Shown here: one piece after another, positions 15,432 to 24,091 of the stretch | Layout of the letters: each line of letters begins with the position of its first letter | Numbering within the stretch: position 1 is the stretch's first letter | Assembly (NCBI RefSeq): GCF_001544975.2 | Contig: NZ_FCOG02000055.1 | Location: 1 to 42,028, forward strand | Length of the DNA stretch: 42,028 nt | Direction of reading: 5' to 3' | DNA from: Caballeronia arationis | Lineage (GTDB): Bacteria; Pseudomonadota; Gammaproteobacteria; Burkholderiales; Burkholderiaceae | Notes under the pieces: generated by a model | Told to the model about the DNA's origin: nothing | Database searches by the model: none | Seen by the model: the letters and a program-made list of their open reading frames with translations, nothing else | Translations under genes and position numbers: made by a program

Positions 15432-16934
15432 ATGAATCCTTTGCATCGACGCCATTTTCTGAAGACAGGCGTGGCGGCCTCGGTTGCTTCGGCCGCACCG
15501 GTCCTCACCGCCGCACTCGCGCCCGCCACCGCACAGGCAGCCAGTCCCGCCTCGACACCGCCCGCGCAACCCACGTCCGAAAAGCCGCCGAAAGTCACGC
15601 AGATTCTGGCCCGCTATCTCGTCAATGCGCGCTATGAAGACTTGCCCGCCAATGTCCGCAGGGAAGGTGTAAGGACGTTGCTCAACTGGGTTGGCGTGGC
15701 GGTCGGTGGCTCGCGCGAGGACCCCGTCAAGCGGTCAGTGGCCGCGCTCGGGCCTTTCTCCGGGCCGCCGCAGGCGAGCCTCCTCGGACGCACCGACCGC
15801 TTCGACATCATGAATGCGGCATTCATCAACGGCGTGAGCAGCCATATCTTCGACTACGACGACACGCACCTGAAGACGATTATTCATCCGGCGGGACCGG
15901 TCGTGTCGGCGATCCTCGCTTTCTCCGAATATCAGCCGGTGTCGGGAAAGGACTTTCTCAATGCGCTGGTGCTGGGCGTCGAGACGGAATGCCGGATCGG
16001 CAATGCCGTCTATCCGAATCATTACGACGTGGGCTGGCACATCACCGGGACCTGCGGCGTGTTCGGCACGGCCGCGGCGGCGGGCAAGCTGATGGGGCTC
16101 ACCGAGCAGCAGATGGTGTGGGCGCTTGGCCTCGCGGCGTCGCAGCCGGTCGGCCTGCGGGAGTCGTTCGGGTCGATGAACAAGAGCTTCAACCCCGGCC
16201 GTGCGGCGGCCAACGGCCTTTTTGCCGCGTTACTCGCGGCCAGGGACTACACGAGTTCGGACGGCATGATCGAAGCGAAGCGCGGATGGGCCAACACCAT
16301 CAGCACCAAGCAGGACTATAGGGAGATCACGGAAGGTCTCGGGCAGCACTATGAGTCCACCCTCAACACTTACAAGCCGTTTGCGTGCGGTATCGTGATT
16401 CACCCGGCAATCGACGCCGCCATCCAGCTTCGCAACGAAAACCATCTCACGCCGGACATGATCGAGAGTGTCGACCTGAAGGTGCACCCGCTGGTGCTGG
16501 AACTGACCGGCAAGAAGACTCCGCAGATCGGTCTCGAAGGGAAGTTCAGCATCTATCACTCCGTGGCGGTGGCGATCATCGACGGCGCCGCTGGCGAGAA
16601 GCAATACAGCGACAGCGTAGTACGTGACCCGCAGACCATCGCGTTGCGCGACAAGGTGACCGCAACCGTCGTGCCGTCGATCCGGCCGGAGCAGGTCGAC
16701 ATGACCATCACGCTGAAGGATGGGCGAAAGCTCCACAAGTTCATCGAGCATGCAATCGGCAGTCTGGAGGTCCCGATGAGCGATCAGCAACTGGAGATCA
16801 AGTTCGCCGATCTCGCTGCTGGCATTCTTCCCCGCGAGCAGATACAGGCGCTGATGCAGACCTGCTGGCAGGTCGAGAGCCTGCCGAGTGCCGCCGCGAT
16901 TGCGAAGGCGGCCGTACCGCCGCGCGGGAACTGA
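15432..16934 (+). CDS. MmgE/PrpD family protein with Tat signal peptide
   Basis: The 500-aa protein matches MmgE/PrpD enzymes (2-methylcitrate dehydratase, cis-aconitate decarboxylase relatives): VRREGVRTLLNWVGVAVGGS, NAAFINGVSSHIFDYDDTHL, the HPAGPVVSAILA region and YKPFACGIVIHPAIDAA. The N-terminus is unusual. RRHFLKTGVAASVASAAPVL is a twin-arginine signal with an Ala-rich h-region and likely AxA cleavage near residue 36, followed by a Pro-rich spacer before the enzyme begins at about residue 55. This implies a periplasmic dehydratase, decarboxylase or isomerase of a carboxylic acid. It has GAGAG upstream of the ATG. The cupin gene follows after 38 bp and is probably in the same operon. Confidence 0.9.
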   Translation: MNPLHRRHFLKTGVAASVASAAPVLTAALAPATAQAASPASTPPAQPTSEKPPKVTQILARYLVNARYEDLPANVRREGVRTLLNWVGVAVGGSREDPVKRSVAALGPFSGPPQASLLGRTDRFDIMNAAFINGVSSHIFDYDDTHLKTIIHPAGPVVSAILAFSEYQPVSGKDFLNALVLGVETECRIGNAVYPNHYDVGWHITGTCGVFGTAAAAGKLMGLTEQQMVWALGLAASQPVGLRESFGSMNKSFNPGRAAANGLFAALLAARDYTSSDGMIEAKRGWANTISTKQDYREITEGLGQHYESTLNTYKPFACGIVIHPAIDAAIQLRNENHLTPDMIESVDLKVHPLVLELTGKKTPQIGLEGKFSIYHSVAVAIIDGAAGEKQYSDSVVRDPQTIALRDKVTATVVPSIRPEQVDMTITLKDGRKLHKFIEHAIGSLEVPMSDQQLEIKFADLAAGILPREQIQALMQTCWQVESLPSAAAIAKAAVPPRGN

Positions 16935-16972
16935 CTCGTGCGTTTTGCGACTTCATCGACGGGAGGCGAGCC

Positions 16973-17434
16973 ATGCCCAGGATCAACGTTGCCGCTGTGC
17001 AGAAGCTGAAAGGCTCGGGCTATCCGGCGCCTTTCGATACGCCATGCGCCGACCGCGTTCGGCAGCGGCTCGGCGAGGCGGGCAGCCTCGGCGACTTCGG
17101 CGTGAATCTCATGCACTTGCCGCCGGGCAACTGGTCGAGCCAGCGTCACTGGCACTCGCATGAGGACGAGTTCGTGTATGTCCTGGAAGGGGAAGTGGTG
17201 CTTGTCGAGGATGAGGGCGAAACCGTGTTGCGCGCGGGCGATTGTGCCGCGTTTCCAAAAAGCACGGGCAACGGCCATCACATGATCAACAGGTCTGAAG
17301 CGATGGCGGTGTATCTCGAAGTCGGGTCACGGGTAATCGACGACATCACCACATGTTCCGATGTCGACATGATGAGCGCCAACGCCGATGGTCGTTTCGT
17401 GCGAAAGGACGGCACGCCGTTTGCGCGGTCGTAG
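16973..17434 (+). CDS. Cupin-domain protein
   Basis: The 153-aa product carries both cupin motifs: HWHSHEDEFVYVLEGE (His-x-His and Glu metal ligands, residues about 61-76) and GDCAAFPKSTGNGHHMIN with the fourth ligand His. The single small beta-barrel without signal peptide resembles sugar/acid-binding cupins of the kind often encoded next to catabolic operons. It may be an isomerase, a dioxygenase-like enzyme or a ligand-binding protein. Co-directional and 38 bp from the MmgE/PrpD gene, so a role in the same pathway is likely. The two differ in location (predicted cytoplasm versus periplasm). Confidence 0.88.
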   Translation: MPRINVAAVQKLKGSGYPAPFDTPCADRVRQRLGEAGSLGDFGVNLMHLPPGNWSSQRHWHSHEDEFVYVLEGEVVLVEDEGETVLRAGDCAAFPKSTGNGHHMINRSEAMAVYLEVGSRVIDDITTCSDVDMMSANADGRFVRKDGTPFARS

Positions 17435-17458
17435 GCCCGGCAGAGTTCTCGCGTCTTC

Positions 17459-17496
17459 AAAAAAATCGTCCGGGCGGTGAACGCACCGACCGGACG
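17459..17496 (-). terminator. Rho-independent terminator of the MFS gene
   Basis: On the minus strand a GC-rich stem (CGTCCGG 17490-17496 side with CCGGACG 17467-17473, inner CGGTG/CACCG pairs, one mismatch, 4-nt loop) is followed by ATTTTTTT (17459-17466). It is a textbook terminator placed 34 bp after the MFS stop; read on the plus strand the stem could also slow transcription leaving the cupin gene. Confidence 0.85.
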
Positions 17497-17529
17497 AGCG
17501 TGGCCCCGCTGGCGTGTGGGCCCTTGTTC

Positions 17530-18840
17530 TCAGTGCCCGTGCCGTTCAGCGGCCGGGACTGGCGTCTGCTTCGATTGCCGGCTCAGCAGCAACGTCACCA
17601 CTGCCGAGACGGCCAGGGTCGCACCGACCACGTACAAGCCGGCCGAGTAGCCGCCCGTCACGTCCTTCAGCCAGCCGATCGCGAACGGGCCGACAAAGCC
17701 GCCGAGATTGCCGACGGAATTGATCATCGCAATGCCGGCCGCCGCGCCGGAGCCCGACAGGAACATGCTCGGCATGGCCCACAGGGGCGCTTTAGCGGCG
17801 CTGATCCCGATGTTCACGACCACGAGCGCCAGGATGATCATCAGCGCGCTTGTGGCTCCCCCGGCAAAGACGAAGCCAAGGCAGGCGATGACACACGGAA
17901 TCACCACGTGCCACGTGCGTTCTTCAGTGCGGTCCGAATGCTTCGCCCAGACGATCATCGCGATGACGGCAAGAATGCTCGGCACACCCGCAAGCAGACC
18001 GGTCTCGAACGAGCCGAATCCGTATTGTCGAATGATCAGCGGCGCCCACAGACCAAGGGTATAGAGGCCCGCCGACGTGCCGAAGTAGATCAGCGCCAGC
18101 GTGAGCACGCGCGGATCCCGCAAGGCGCTGAGCGCGCCGGCCGTATGCCCGGCATGCGACTGCTTGGCGTCCGCTTCCATCTTCAGCTTCGCGATCAGCC
18201 AGTCCCGCTCTTCCGGCTGGAGCCAGTGCGCCTTCGAGGGCGTGTCGGTCATGTACTTCAGCACGACGAAGCCGAGGATGATCGCCGGCACGGCTTCGAT
18301 GATGTAGAGCATCTGCCAGTCGGCGAGACCCCAGATCGGCGGGAGTTTCATGATGGCGCCGGAAAGCGGCGAGCCGATGGCGGTCGAGATCGGTGCTGCC
18401 GCCATGAACCACGCTGCCGCTACGGCGCGTTGCCGGCTCGGGAACCACAGGCTGAGGTAAAGAATGATGCCGGGGAAGAAGCCTGCCTCGGCGACACCGA
18501 GGATGAAGCGCAGCGCATAGAAGCTGTTGGGCCCGACGACGAACGCAGACGCCGCCGACACGATGCCCCACGACACCATCACGCGAGCGATCCACTTGCG
18601 CGCGCCGACCTTGTGGAGAATCAGGTTCGACGGCACTTCGAACAGAAAGTAGCCTATGAAGAACAGCCCGCCGCCGAGGCCGAACGCGGCCGGAGACAGT
18701 CCGATGGCCTTGTTCATCGTCATCGCCGCGAATCCGACGTTGACGCGGTCGAGAAAGCTGATGAAGTAAAGCAGCATCACGAACGGAATGATCCGCAGCA
18801 TGAGCTTCCGGGAGACCCGGGCTTCGAGTTCGGAAATCAT
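17530..18840 (-). CDS. MFS transporter, anion:cation symporter family (tartrate-transporter-like)
   Basis: The 436-aa membrane protein has about 12 hydrophobic segments and ACS-family marks: LLYFISFLDRVNVGFAAMTM (first membrane segment with D-R-x-N), GYFLFEVPSNLILHKVGARK and ALRFILGVAEAGFFPGIILY. The long cytoplasmic loop (YMTDTPSKAHWLQPEERDWL) is the usual ACS sequence after segment 6. Family members such as TtuB, GudP and phthalate carriers import organic acid anions with protons. Its position downstream of a tartrate-dehydrogenase-type gene suggests import of tartrate or a related hydroxy-acid. Closed by the terminator at 17459-17496. Confidence 0.92.
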   Translation of the reverse strand: MISELEARVSRKLMLRIIPFVMLLYFISFLDRVNVGFAAMTMNKAIGLSPAAFGLGGGLFFIGYFLFEVPSNLILHKVGARKWIARVMVSWGIVSAASAFVVGPNSFYALRFILGVAEAGFFPGIILYLSLWFPSRQRAVAAAWFMAAAPISTAIGSPLSGAIMKLPPIWGLADWQMLYIIEAVPAIILGFVVLKYMTDTPSKAHWLQPEERDWLIAKLKMEADAKQSHAGHTAGALSALRDPRVLTLALIYFGTSAGLYTLGLWAPLIIRQYGFGSFETGLLAGVPSILAVIAMIVWAKHSDRTEERTWHVVIPCVIACLGFVFAGGATSALMIILALVVVNIGISAAKAPLWAMPSMFLSGSGAAAGIAMINSVGNLGGFVGPFAIGWLKDVTGGYSAGLYVVGATLAVSAVVTLLLSRQSKQTPVPAAERHGH

Positions 18841-19070
18841 TTTGTCTCCTCCTTGGAGGTGTTGAGCTGTGCTCTATGGAATTGCTGTATGACCTGCAGG
18901 TCGTCCGCTTGCCGTTCGGCCGGCTTTTCTTGTTGGGCTGTCGATGCTTGTGTCTACAGCGTCGGGACGAGTTGATCCCGGCCGCGAAGGGCTGCGGCCA
19001 TGTGTCGAGATCGGGACTGTGCACGCCCGCAGTGAGCAGGCGTGCAGCGCGACGAGTCGCTAAGCCTGGC

Positions 19071-20165
19071 TTAGGCCGCGTTGGCTGCGGGAACCGCGAC
19101 CTTGTCGAGCAGCGCGCAGACGGCAGCCGTCACCTGAGCCGTCGTTGCCGTGCCGCCGAGGTCGCGCGTGTGAAGGGATTTGTTCGCCGTCACGGCTTCG
19201 ACTGCCTGCATCACGCGCCTGGCCGCGTCGAATTCGCCGAGATGTTCGAGCAGCATGACGACCGACCAGAACGTGCCGACCGGATTGGCGAGGCCCTTGC
19301 CCATGATGTCGAACGCAGAGCCGTGAATCGGCTCGAACATCGACGGGTAGCGGCGTTCCGGATCGATGTTGCCGGTCGGCGCGATGCCGAGGCTGCCGGC
19401 GAGCGCGGCCGCCAGATCGCTGAGAATGTCGGCGTGCAGGTTGGTCGCCACAATCGTGTCGAGCGTCTCCGGACGATTCACCATGCGTGCCGTCGAAGCG
19501 TCGACCAGCTCCTTGTCCCACTTCACATCCGGAAATTCCTTCGAGATTTCCAGCGCGATCTCGTCCCACATCACCATCGCGTGACGCTGCGCGTTGCTCT
19601 TCGTGATGACCGTCAGGAGCTTGCGCGGACGGGACTGCGCGAGCCTGAACGCAAAGCGCATGATCCGCTCGACACCGGCACGCGTGAGGATCGATACGTC
19701 CGTTGCCGCTTCGATCGGATGTCCCTGATGCACGCGGCCGCCCACGCCTGAATATTCGCCTTCCGAGTTCTCGCGCACGATCACCCAGTTCAGGTCTTCC
19801 GGCTTGCAGCGTTTGAGCGGTGCGTCGATGCCCGGCAGGATGCGGGTCGGCCGCACGTTGGCGTATTGATCGAAACCCTGGCAGATCTTCAGGCGCAGGC
19901 CCCACAGCGTGATGTGGTCGGGAATGTCCGGGTCGCCCGCCGAGCCAAACAGGATCGCGTCCTTGTTGCGGATCGCATCGAGACCGTCCGCCGGCATCAT
20001 CACGCCGTGCTTGCGGTAATAGTCGCCGCCCCAGTCGAAGTTCTCGAACTCGAATGCGAACGAATCGCTGGACTGTGCCAGAGCCTCCAGGACTTGCTGG
20101 CCAGCGGGGACGACTTCCTTGCCGATGCCGTCGCCGGGGATGGTTGCGATGCGATAGGTTTTCAT
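19071..20165 (-). CDS. ttuC: Tartrate dehydrogenase / D-malate dehydrogenase-type enzyme
   Basis: The 364-aa product belongs to the isocitrate/isopropylmalate dehydrogenase family. It has the N-terminal IATIPGDGIGKEVVPAG, the Arg-bearing WGLRLKICQGFDQYANVRPT substrate site, VIVRENSEGEYSGVGG, the metal-binding TNLHADILSDLAAALAGSLG and the NAD site MFEPIHGSAFDIMGKGLANP. The Glu-rich RENSEGEY and HGSAFD motifs are those of TtuC/DmlA, which oxidise or decarboxylate tartrate and D-malate with NAD and Mn. The ATG at 20165 follows GGACGGAG. It is divergent from a LysR regulator, and the MFS carrier follows 230 bp downstream on the same strand. Tartrate versus D-malate cannot be settled from sequence. 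Confidence 0.9.
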   Translation of the reverse strand: MKTYRIATIPGDGIGKEVVPAGQQVLEALAQSSDSFAFEFENFDWGGDYYRKHGVMMPADGLDAIRNKDAILFGSAGDPDIPDHITLWGLRLKICQGFDQYANVRPTRILPGIDAPLKRCKPEDLNWVIVRENSEGEYSGVGGRVHQGHPIEAATDVSILTRAGVERIMRFAFRLAQSRPRKLLTVITKSNAQRHAMVMWDEIALEISKEFPDVKWDKELVDASTARMVNRPETLDTIVATNLHADILSDLAAALAGSLGIAPTGNIDPERRYPSMFEPIHGSAFDIMGKGLANPVGTFWSVVMLLEHLGEFDAARRVMQAVEAVTANKSLHTRDLGGTATTAQVTAAVCALLDKVAVPAANAA

Positions 20166-20185
20166 GTCTCCGTCCTTCAAATGTT

Positions 20186-20212
20186 TGTGGGTGTGACTGA
20201 ACTTTACCCACA
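20186..20212. promoter_or_regulatory. Inverted repeat in ttuC/LysR intergenic region
   Basis: TGTGGGT (20186-20192) and ACCCACA (20206-20212) form a perfect 7-bp inverted repeat spaced by 13 bp, just upstream of the ttuC start and within the 101-bp divergent region. It is a good candidate LysR-type operator. Confidence 0.5.
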
Positions 20213-20266
20213 TCCGGACTCGAAAACCGGTGCTAAACTCAAAGCATCTTTAACCTGGATTCACAA

Positions 20267-21202
20267 GTGACAGCGATGCGCGATACCGTCCAGCCGGCCG
20301 ATCTGAGCTTCTTTTCGACGCTCGCCGCATCGGGCAGCCTGAGCGCGGCAGCCCGCGAACTGGGGCTGACGGCGGCGGCCGTCAGCAAGCGCCTGACGCA
20401 GATGGAAAGCCGCGCGGGCGTCGCGCTCGTCAACCGGACTACGCGCAGGATGATGCTCACACCCGAGGGCGAGCTGTACCTCGGCCATGCGCGGCGAATT
20501 CTCGACGAAATCGACGAGCTGTCGGAACTGCTCGGCTCCGCGAAGAAGAGCCCGAAGGGCCTGCTGCGCGTCAACGCGACGCTCGGTTTCGGGCGAAGCC
20601 ACGTTGCCCCGGCGATTTCCCGGTTTGTCGCCAAATACCCTCAGGTGGCCGTGCAGCTTCAGTTGTCGGTGACGCCGCCACCTCTCACCGACGATGCATA
20701 CGACGTCTGCATCCGTTTTGGCGAGCCGCCCGATACGCGGGTGGTCGCGAAGCGTCTTGCGGCGAATCGGCGTCTGTTGTGCGCGGCGCCCTCGTATGTT
20801 GCGTCGCGCGGCATGCCATTGACCGCGCATGACCTGACGCGGCACAGTTGCATCGGCATCCGCCAGGGCGACGAAGCTTACGGGGTGTGGCGCCTGACGT
20901 CGGGCAGGGGAGCATCGCGCAAGACGGAGGCGGTGCGGGTCAACGGCACGCTGACGACCAACGACGGCGAAATCGCGGTCAAGTGGGCGCTGGATGGGCA
21001 CGGCATCCTGATGCGGGCCGAATGGGACATCAAGCAGTATCTGGCTGACGGTTCGCTTGTGCTCGTGCTTCCCGATCACGAAACACCGAACGCCGACATC
21101 TTCGCCGTCTATTCGCAGCGGCATCAGATGTCGAATCGTATTCGCGCATTCGTCGATTTTCTCGCCCTCGAATTGAGAAGCGAGACGGGCGATCAGACGT
21201 AG
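20267..21202 (+). CDS. LysR-family regulator divergent from ttuC
   Basis: The 311-aa protein has the LysR HTH at residues 12-70 (FFSTLAASGSLSAAARELGL, then TAAAVSKRLTQMESRAGVAL and NRTTRRMMLTPEGELYL). The effector domain begins at KGLLRVNATLGFGRSHVAPA. GTG at 20267 or ATG at 20276 are both possible starts; neither changes the HTH. The short shared promoter makes it the probable regulator of the tartrate-dehydrogenase/MFS unit, with a tartrate-like acid as likely inducer. It converges on the PepSY gene. Confidence 0.9.
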   Translation: MTAMRDTVQPADLSFFSTLAASGSLSAAARELGLTAAAVSKRLTQMESRAGVALVNRTTRRMMLTPEGELYLGHARRILDEIDELSELLGSAKKSPKGLLRVNATLGFGRSHVAPAISRFVAKYPQVAVQLQLSVTPPPLTDDAYDVCIRFGEPPDTRVVAKRLAANRRLLCAAPSYVASRGMPLTAHDLTRHSCIGIRQGDEAYGVWRLTSGRGASRKTEAVRVNGTLTTNDGEIAVKWALDGHGILMRAEWDIKQYLADGSLVLVLPDHETPNADIFAVYSQRHQMSNRIRAFVDFLALELRSETGDQT

Positions 21203-21236
21203 GTCGCGGGCTTGCCCCGACGATCGCCCGATCGGG

Positions 21237-22460
21237 TCAGGACGAGATGGAATTGCCGCGCACGGAGCGAGCTTGCTTGACCACGGCCGATTGCCGTCGA
21301 GCGGAGCGCTTTCTGATCCAGATCATGAGGCCGGTCGCGCTCAGCATCGCGACCGCGATGCCCACCGCGCTGACCAGAATACGTCCCGGGATGCCGGCAA
21401 TGCGCCCGGAATGAAGCGGAAACTGGGCTTGCATGAAGATGTCGCCGGCCGAACCCTTCCCCGGGATCGACGTTCCCACGAGCTTGCCCGTAGTCGCGTT
21501 GTAATGCAGCCAGGGATTTCCGAGGCCGACATCGCCGTGGTCGTGTCCCGGCGCGAAAAAGCCGACAGCATACGCATGCAGCGCGGACGCGTAGTAGAGC
21601 GCGCCCGGAGGCTCCGTGAGACCTCGCTGGCGCCCGTCCTCGAGCGCCCTGGCGAGCACTGCCTCGCGGGTGATCGGCGGCGCACCGGCGTTCGCCGGGC
21701 GGGCAAGTTCGGGATTGTTCAGGATCGTCGGCGCGAGCGGCGAAAAAACGGAGACGATAGGCCGCACGATCGGATCGGCGAGGTTCATCGACACCGAAGT
21801 GAGCGCCATCATGGCAAGCAGACCCCAGATCCAGACGCCGCCCGAGCGATGCAGGTCGAAGGTCAGCGCGTAGCCGCCGCGCTTGAAACGGAACGCGAAG
21901 GACTTGCGCCACGCTTTCACGCTCGGGAACGACAGGATCAGCGCGATACCGCTGTCGAAGAACCACAGAATGCCGACGATGCCGAGCAGCCACGTTCCCA
22001 CGTCCAGCCCGCCGACGAACGGCAGATGCAGTGTGTAGTGAAGCTTGTAGATGAACGGCAGCAGATCGATGCGCGCCAGCGACAGCGCACCCCACTCGCG
22101 CCGGCCCTGCACTTCGCCCGTAGCGGGATCGACAGCAATCTGGTTGAAATCGACCTTGAATGCCTGGCCGGTTGCGGGATCGGTGCGCGGCAACACCATC
22201 ATCTGCTGCGTGTGTCCCGGCTCGACGCCGAGCGGCAGATATGTCACCTCGATCCGCGGATCGGCGGCTTCGACGCGTCGTGCCAGTTCGAGCGAGGACA
22301 GCGCCGGACCGTCCGTGCGCGCGTAGAAGAACGGGGGATTGAGCGCCGCGTCGAGTTCGTGATCCCACGCGATGATCGCGCCAGTCAGTCCCGATACGAA
22401 AAGAAACAGCGCCGTCGCGACGCCGAGCCATCGATGTAAACGAACGAACCACGGCCTCAT
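21237..22460 (-). CDS. PepSY-domain transmembrane protein
   Basis: The 407-aa product begins MRPWFVRLHRWLGVATALFL, the typical start of PepSY-associated membrane proteins (R-x-x-H-R-W-x-G). At least four membrane segments are visible: about 10-35, LLGIVGILWFFDSGIALILS near 165, GVWIWGLLAMMALTSVSMNL near 215, and VSAVGIAVAMLSATGLMIWI near 370. PepSY-like loops lie between them, ending in LHSGRIAGIPGRILV. Relatives (PiuB and similar) are linked to siderophore/iron reduction or uptake, often beside TonB receptors; none is present here. The start at 22460 is chosen because the family begins there; the frame is open further upstream. Lies 190 bp after dctA on the same strand. Confidence 0.85.
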   Translation of the reverse strand: MRPWFVRLHRWLGVATALFLFVSGLTGAIIAWDHELDAALNPPFFYARTDGPALSSLELARRVEAADPRIEVTYLPLGVEPGHTQQMMVLPRTDPATGQAFKVDFNQIAVDPATGEVQGRREWGALSLARIDLLPFIYKLHYTLHLPFVGGLDVGTWLLGIVGILWFFDSGIALILSFPSVKAWRKSFAFRFKRGGYALTFDLHRSGGVWIWGLLAMMALTSVSMNLADPIVRPIVSVFSPLAPTILNNPELARPANAGAPPITREAVLARALEDGRQRGLTEPPGALYYASALHAYAVGFFAPGHDHGDVGLGNPWLHYNATTGKLVGTSIPGKGSAGDIFMQAQFPLHSGRIAGIPGRILVSAVGIAVAMLSATGLMIWIRKRSARRQSAVVKQARSVRGNSISS

Positions 22461-22650
22461 CGTTGCCGCGCTCGGACGAAGGATCGCTGCGCGACCACGA
22501 GAAACATAACTGCACCGCAAAGTAAATGGGAATTGTTCGCATTTTAGCGGCGACGCACGGCGAGGGCAAGCCAGATGTAGTTGTTTGTGAAAACCGCCGG
22601 CGGAGTCTGCCTGACGACGCCTGCGGTTCTTTTCCATGCCGCGGAAGCAG

Positions 22651-24066
22651 TCAGCGCGTCGTGCCGGCGCTCGTCATCGAAATGCCGGCGGGATGGGGAT
22701 TCGCGTCGTTCATGTCCTCGGGGAGCAGGTTTCCGTCGGCGAGGGTCTCGTCGGCCCGTGCGGTATCCGGGAAACGTTCCGGATACAGGTGACGCTCGGC
22801 GATCGTCGCATCGAAGGTGCGCGACCATTTGGCGATCACCACCGTCGCGAGACTGTTGCCGATCGTATTGCAGGTGGCGATCGCCATCGACATGAACCGG
22901 TACACGCCGAAGATCAGCGCCAGTCCTTCGACCGGAAGAATGCCGGTCGAGGTCACGGTTGCCGCAAATACCACGAACGAGCCGCCCGAAACCGTGGCCG
23001 CGCCCTTGGAGGTCAACAGCATCAGCAACAGGATGCCGATCTGATGATCCAGCGTGATCGGCACGCCATACGCATGCGCGATGAACATCACGCCCATCGA
23101 CATGAAAAGCGACGTGCCGTCGAGATTGAACGCATAGCCTGTCGGCAGCACGAGGCCGACGGTCTGCTTCGCGCAGCCGAGTCGTTCGAGCTTGATCAGA
23201 AGACGCGGCAGCGCGCTCTCCGACGAAGCCGTGCCGAGCACGATCATGATCTCGTCCTTGATGTAGCGCAGGAAGCGCCACAGGCTGAAGCCGGCGAGCT
23301 TCGCGATGATTCCCATCACCACGACGATGAACAGCACCACGACCGCGTAGAAGCTGAACACCAGTTGCGCGAGCGCGATCAGCACGGCCGTGCCGTTGCT
23401 GCCCACCGAATACGCGACCGCACCGAACGTGCCGAGCGGCGCGAGTTTCATCACGAGATTGATGAACGAGAACAGCACTTCCGAAACGAGGTCGAGCCCT
23501 TCGTTGATCCGTACGCGCCGACTTTCGGGAATCGCAAGTATGCCGATGCCGACCATGACGGCGAGCACGACCACCTGCAGAAGTTCGCCTCTCGCAAACG
23601 CGCCGATGAAGTTGTCCGGCACGACGTGCATGACGAACTCGGTGAAGCCTTGGGGCGCGGCGTGTGCAGCGGTCGCGGGCACGGCGCCGACGGTCACGTG
23701 GGTCATTCCTTTGCCCGTTTGCAGCAGGTTGCCCGCAAGCAGGCCGAACATCAGCGCGATCGTCGATACCACTTCGAAGTAGACGATCGAACGCCAGCCG
23801 ACCCGTCCCGCGCTCTTCACGTCGCCCGCCGAAGCGATGCCATGCACGATCGTGAGGAACACGAGCGGAGCGACGCCCGCCTTGATGAGCGAGAGAAAGA
23901 TGTCGCCGAGGACCTTGAGTTGCGCGCCGAACTTAGGAAAGATCAGGCCGATCGCGATGCCGAGCATGAGTGCCAGCAGGACCTGCATGCCGAGCTTGCG
24001 ATACCACGGCAGCTTCTTGGGCGGCTCGACGATCGCTTCGTCGTGTGATGCGGTTTGGTTGTTCAT
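22651..24066 (-). CDS. dctA: C4-dicarboxylate:cation symporter DctA
   Basis: The 471-aa protein shows the DAACS family landmarks: KLGMQVLLALMLGIAIGLIF, SLIKAGVAPLVFLTIVHGIA, the serine-rich re-entrant loop LGTASSESALPRLLIKLERL, the GYAFNLDGTSLFMSMGVMFI segment and LLLMLLTSKGAATVSGGSFV. It imports succinate, fumarate, malate and related dicarboxylates. The ATG at 24066 has GGAGGAG 10 bp upstream. It begins 25 bp after the lyase gene on the same strand, so the two are very probably one operon under the GntR regulator. That suggests import of the lyase substrate or of fumarate. The C-terminal tail from about 420 is longer and more acidic than usual. Confidence 0.93.
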   Translation of the reverse strand: MNNQTASHDEAIVEPPKKLPWYRKLGMQVLLALMLGIAIGLIFPKFGAQLKVLGDIFLSLIKAGVAPLVFLTIVHGIASAGDVKSAGRVGWRSIVYFEVVSTIALMFGLLAGNLLQTGKGMTHVTVGAVPATAAHAAPQGFTEFVMHVVPDNFIGAFARGELLQVVVLAVMVGIGILAIPESRRVRINEGLDLVSEVLFSFINLVMKLAPLGTFGAVAYSVGSNGTAVLIALAQLVFSFYAVVVLFIVVVMGIIAKLAGFSLWRFLRYIKDEIMIVLGTASSESALPRLLIKLERLGCAKQTVGLVLPTGYAFNLDGTSLFMSMGVMFIAHAYGVPITLDHQIGILLLMLLTSKGAATVSGGSFVVFAATVTSTGILPVEGLALIFGVYRFMSMAIATCNTIGNSLATVVIAKWSRTFDATIAERHLYPERFPDTARADETLADGNLLPEDMNDANPHPAGISMTSAGTTR

Positions 24067-24091
24067 CGTGTGCTCCTCCACGGGTGTTCGG

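Noticed and set aside
22651..24066. Possible glutamate (GltP) carrier instead of DctA
   Set aside because: The sequence pattern and the co-transcribed fumarase-superfamily lyase fit a dicarboxylate carrier better.
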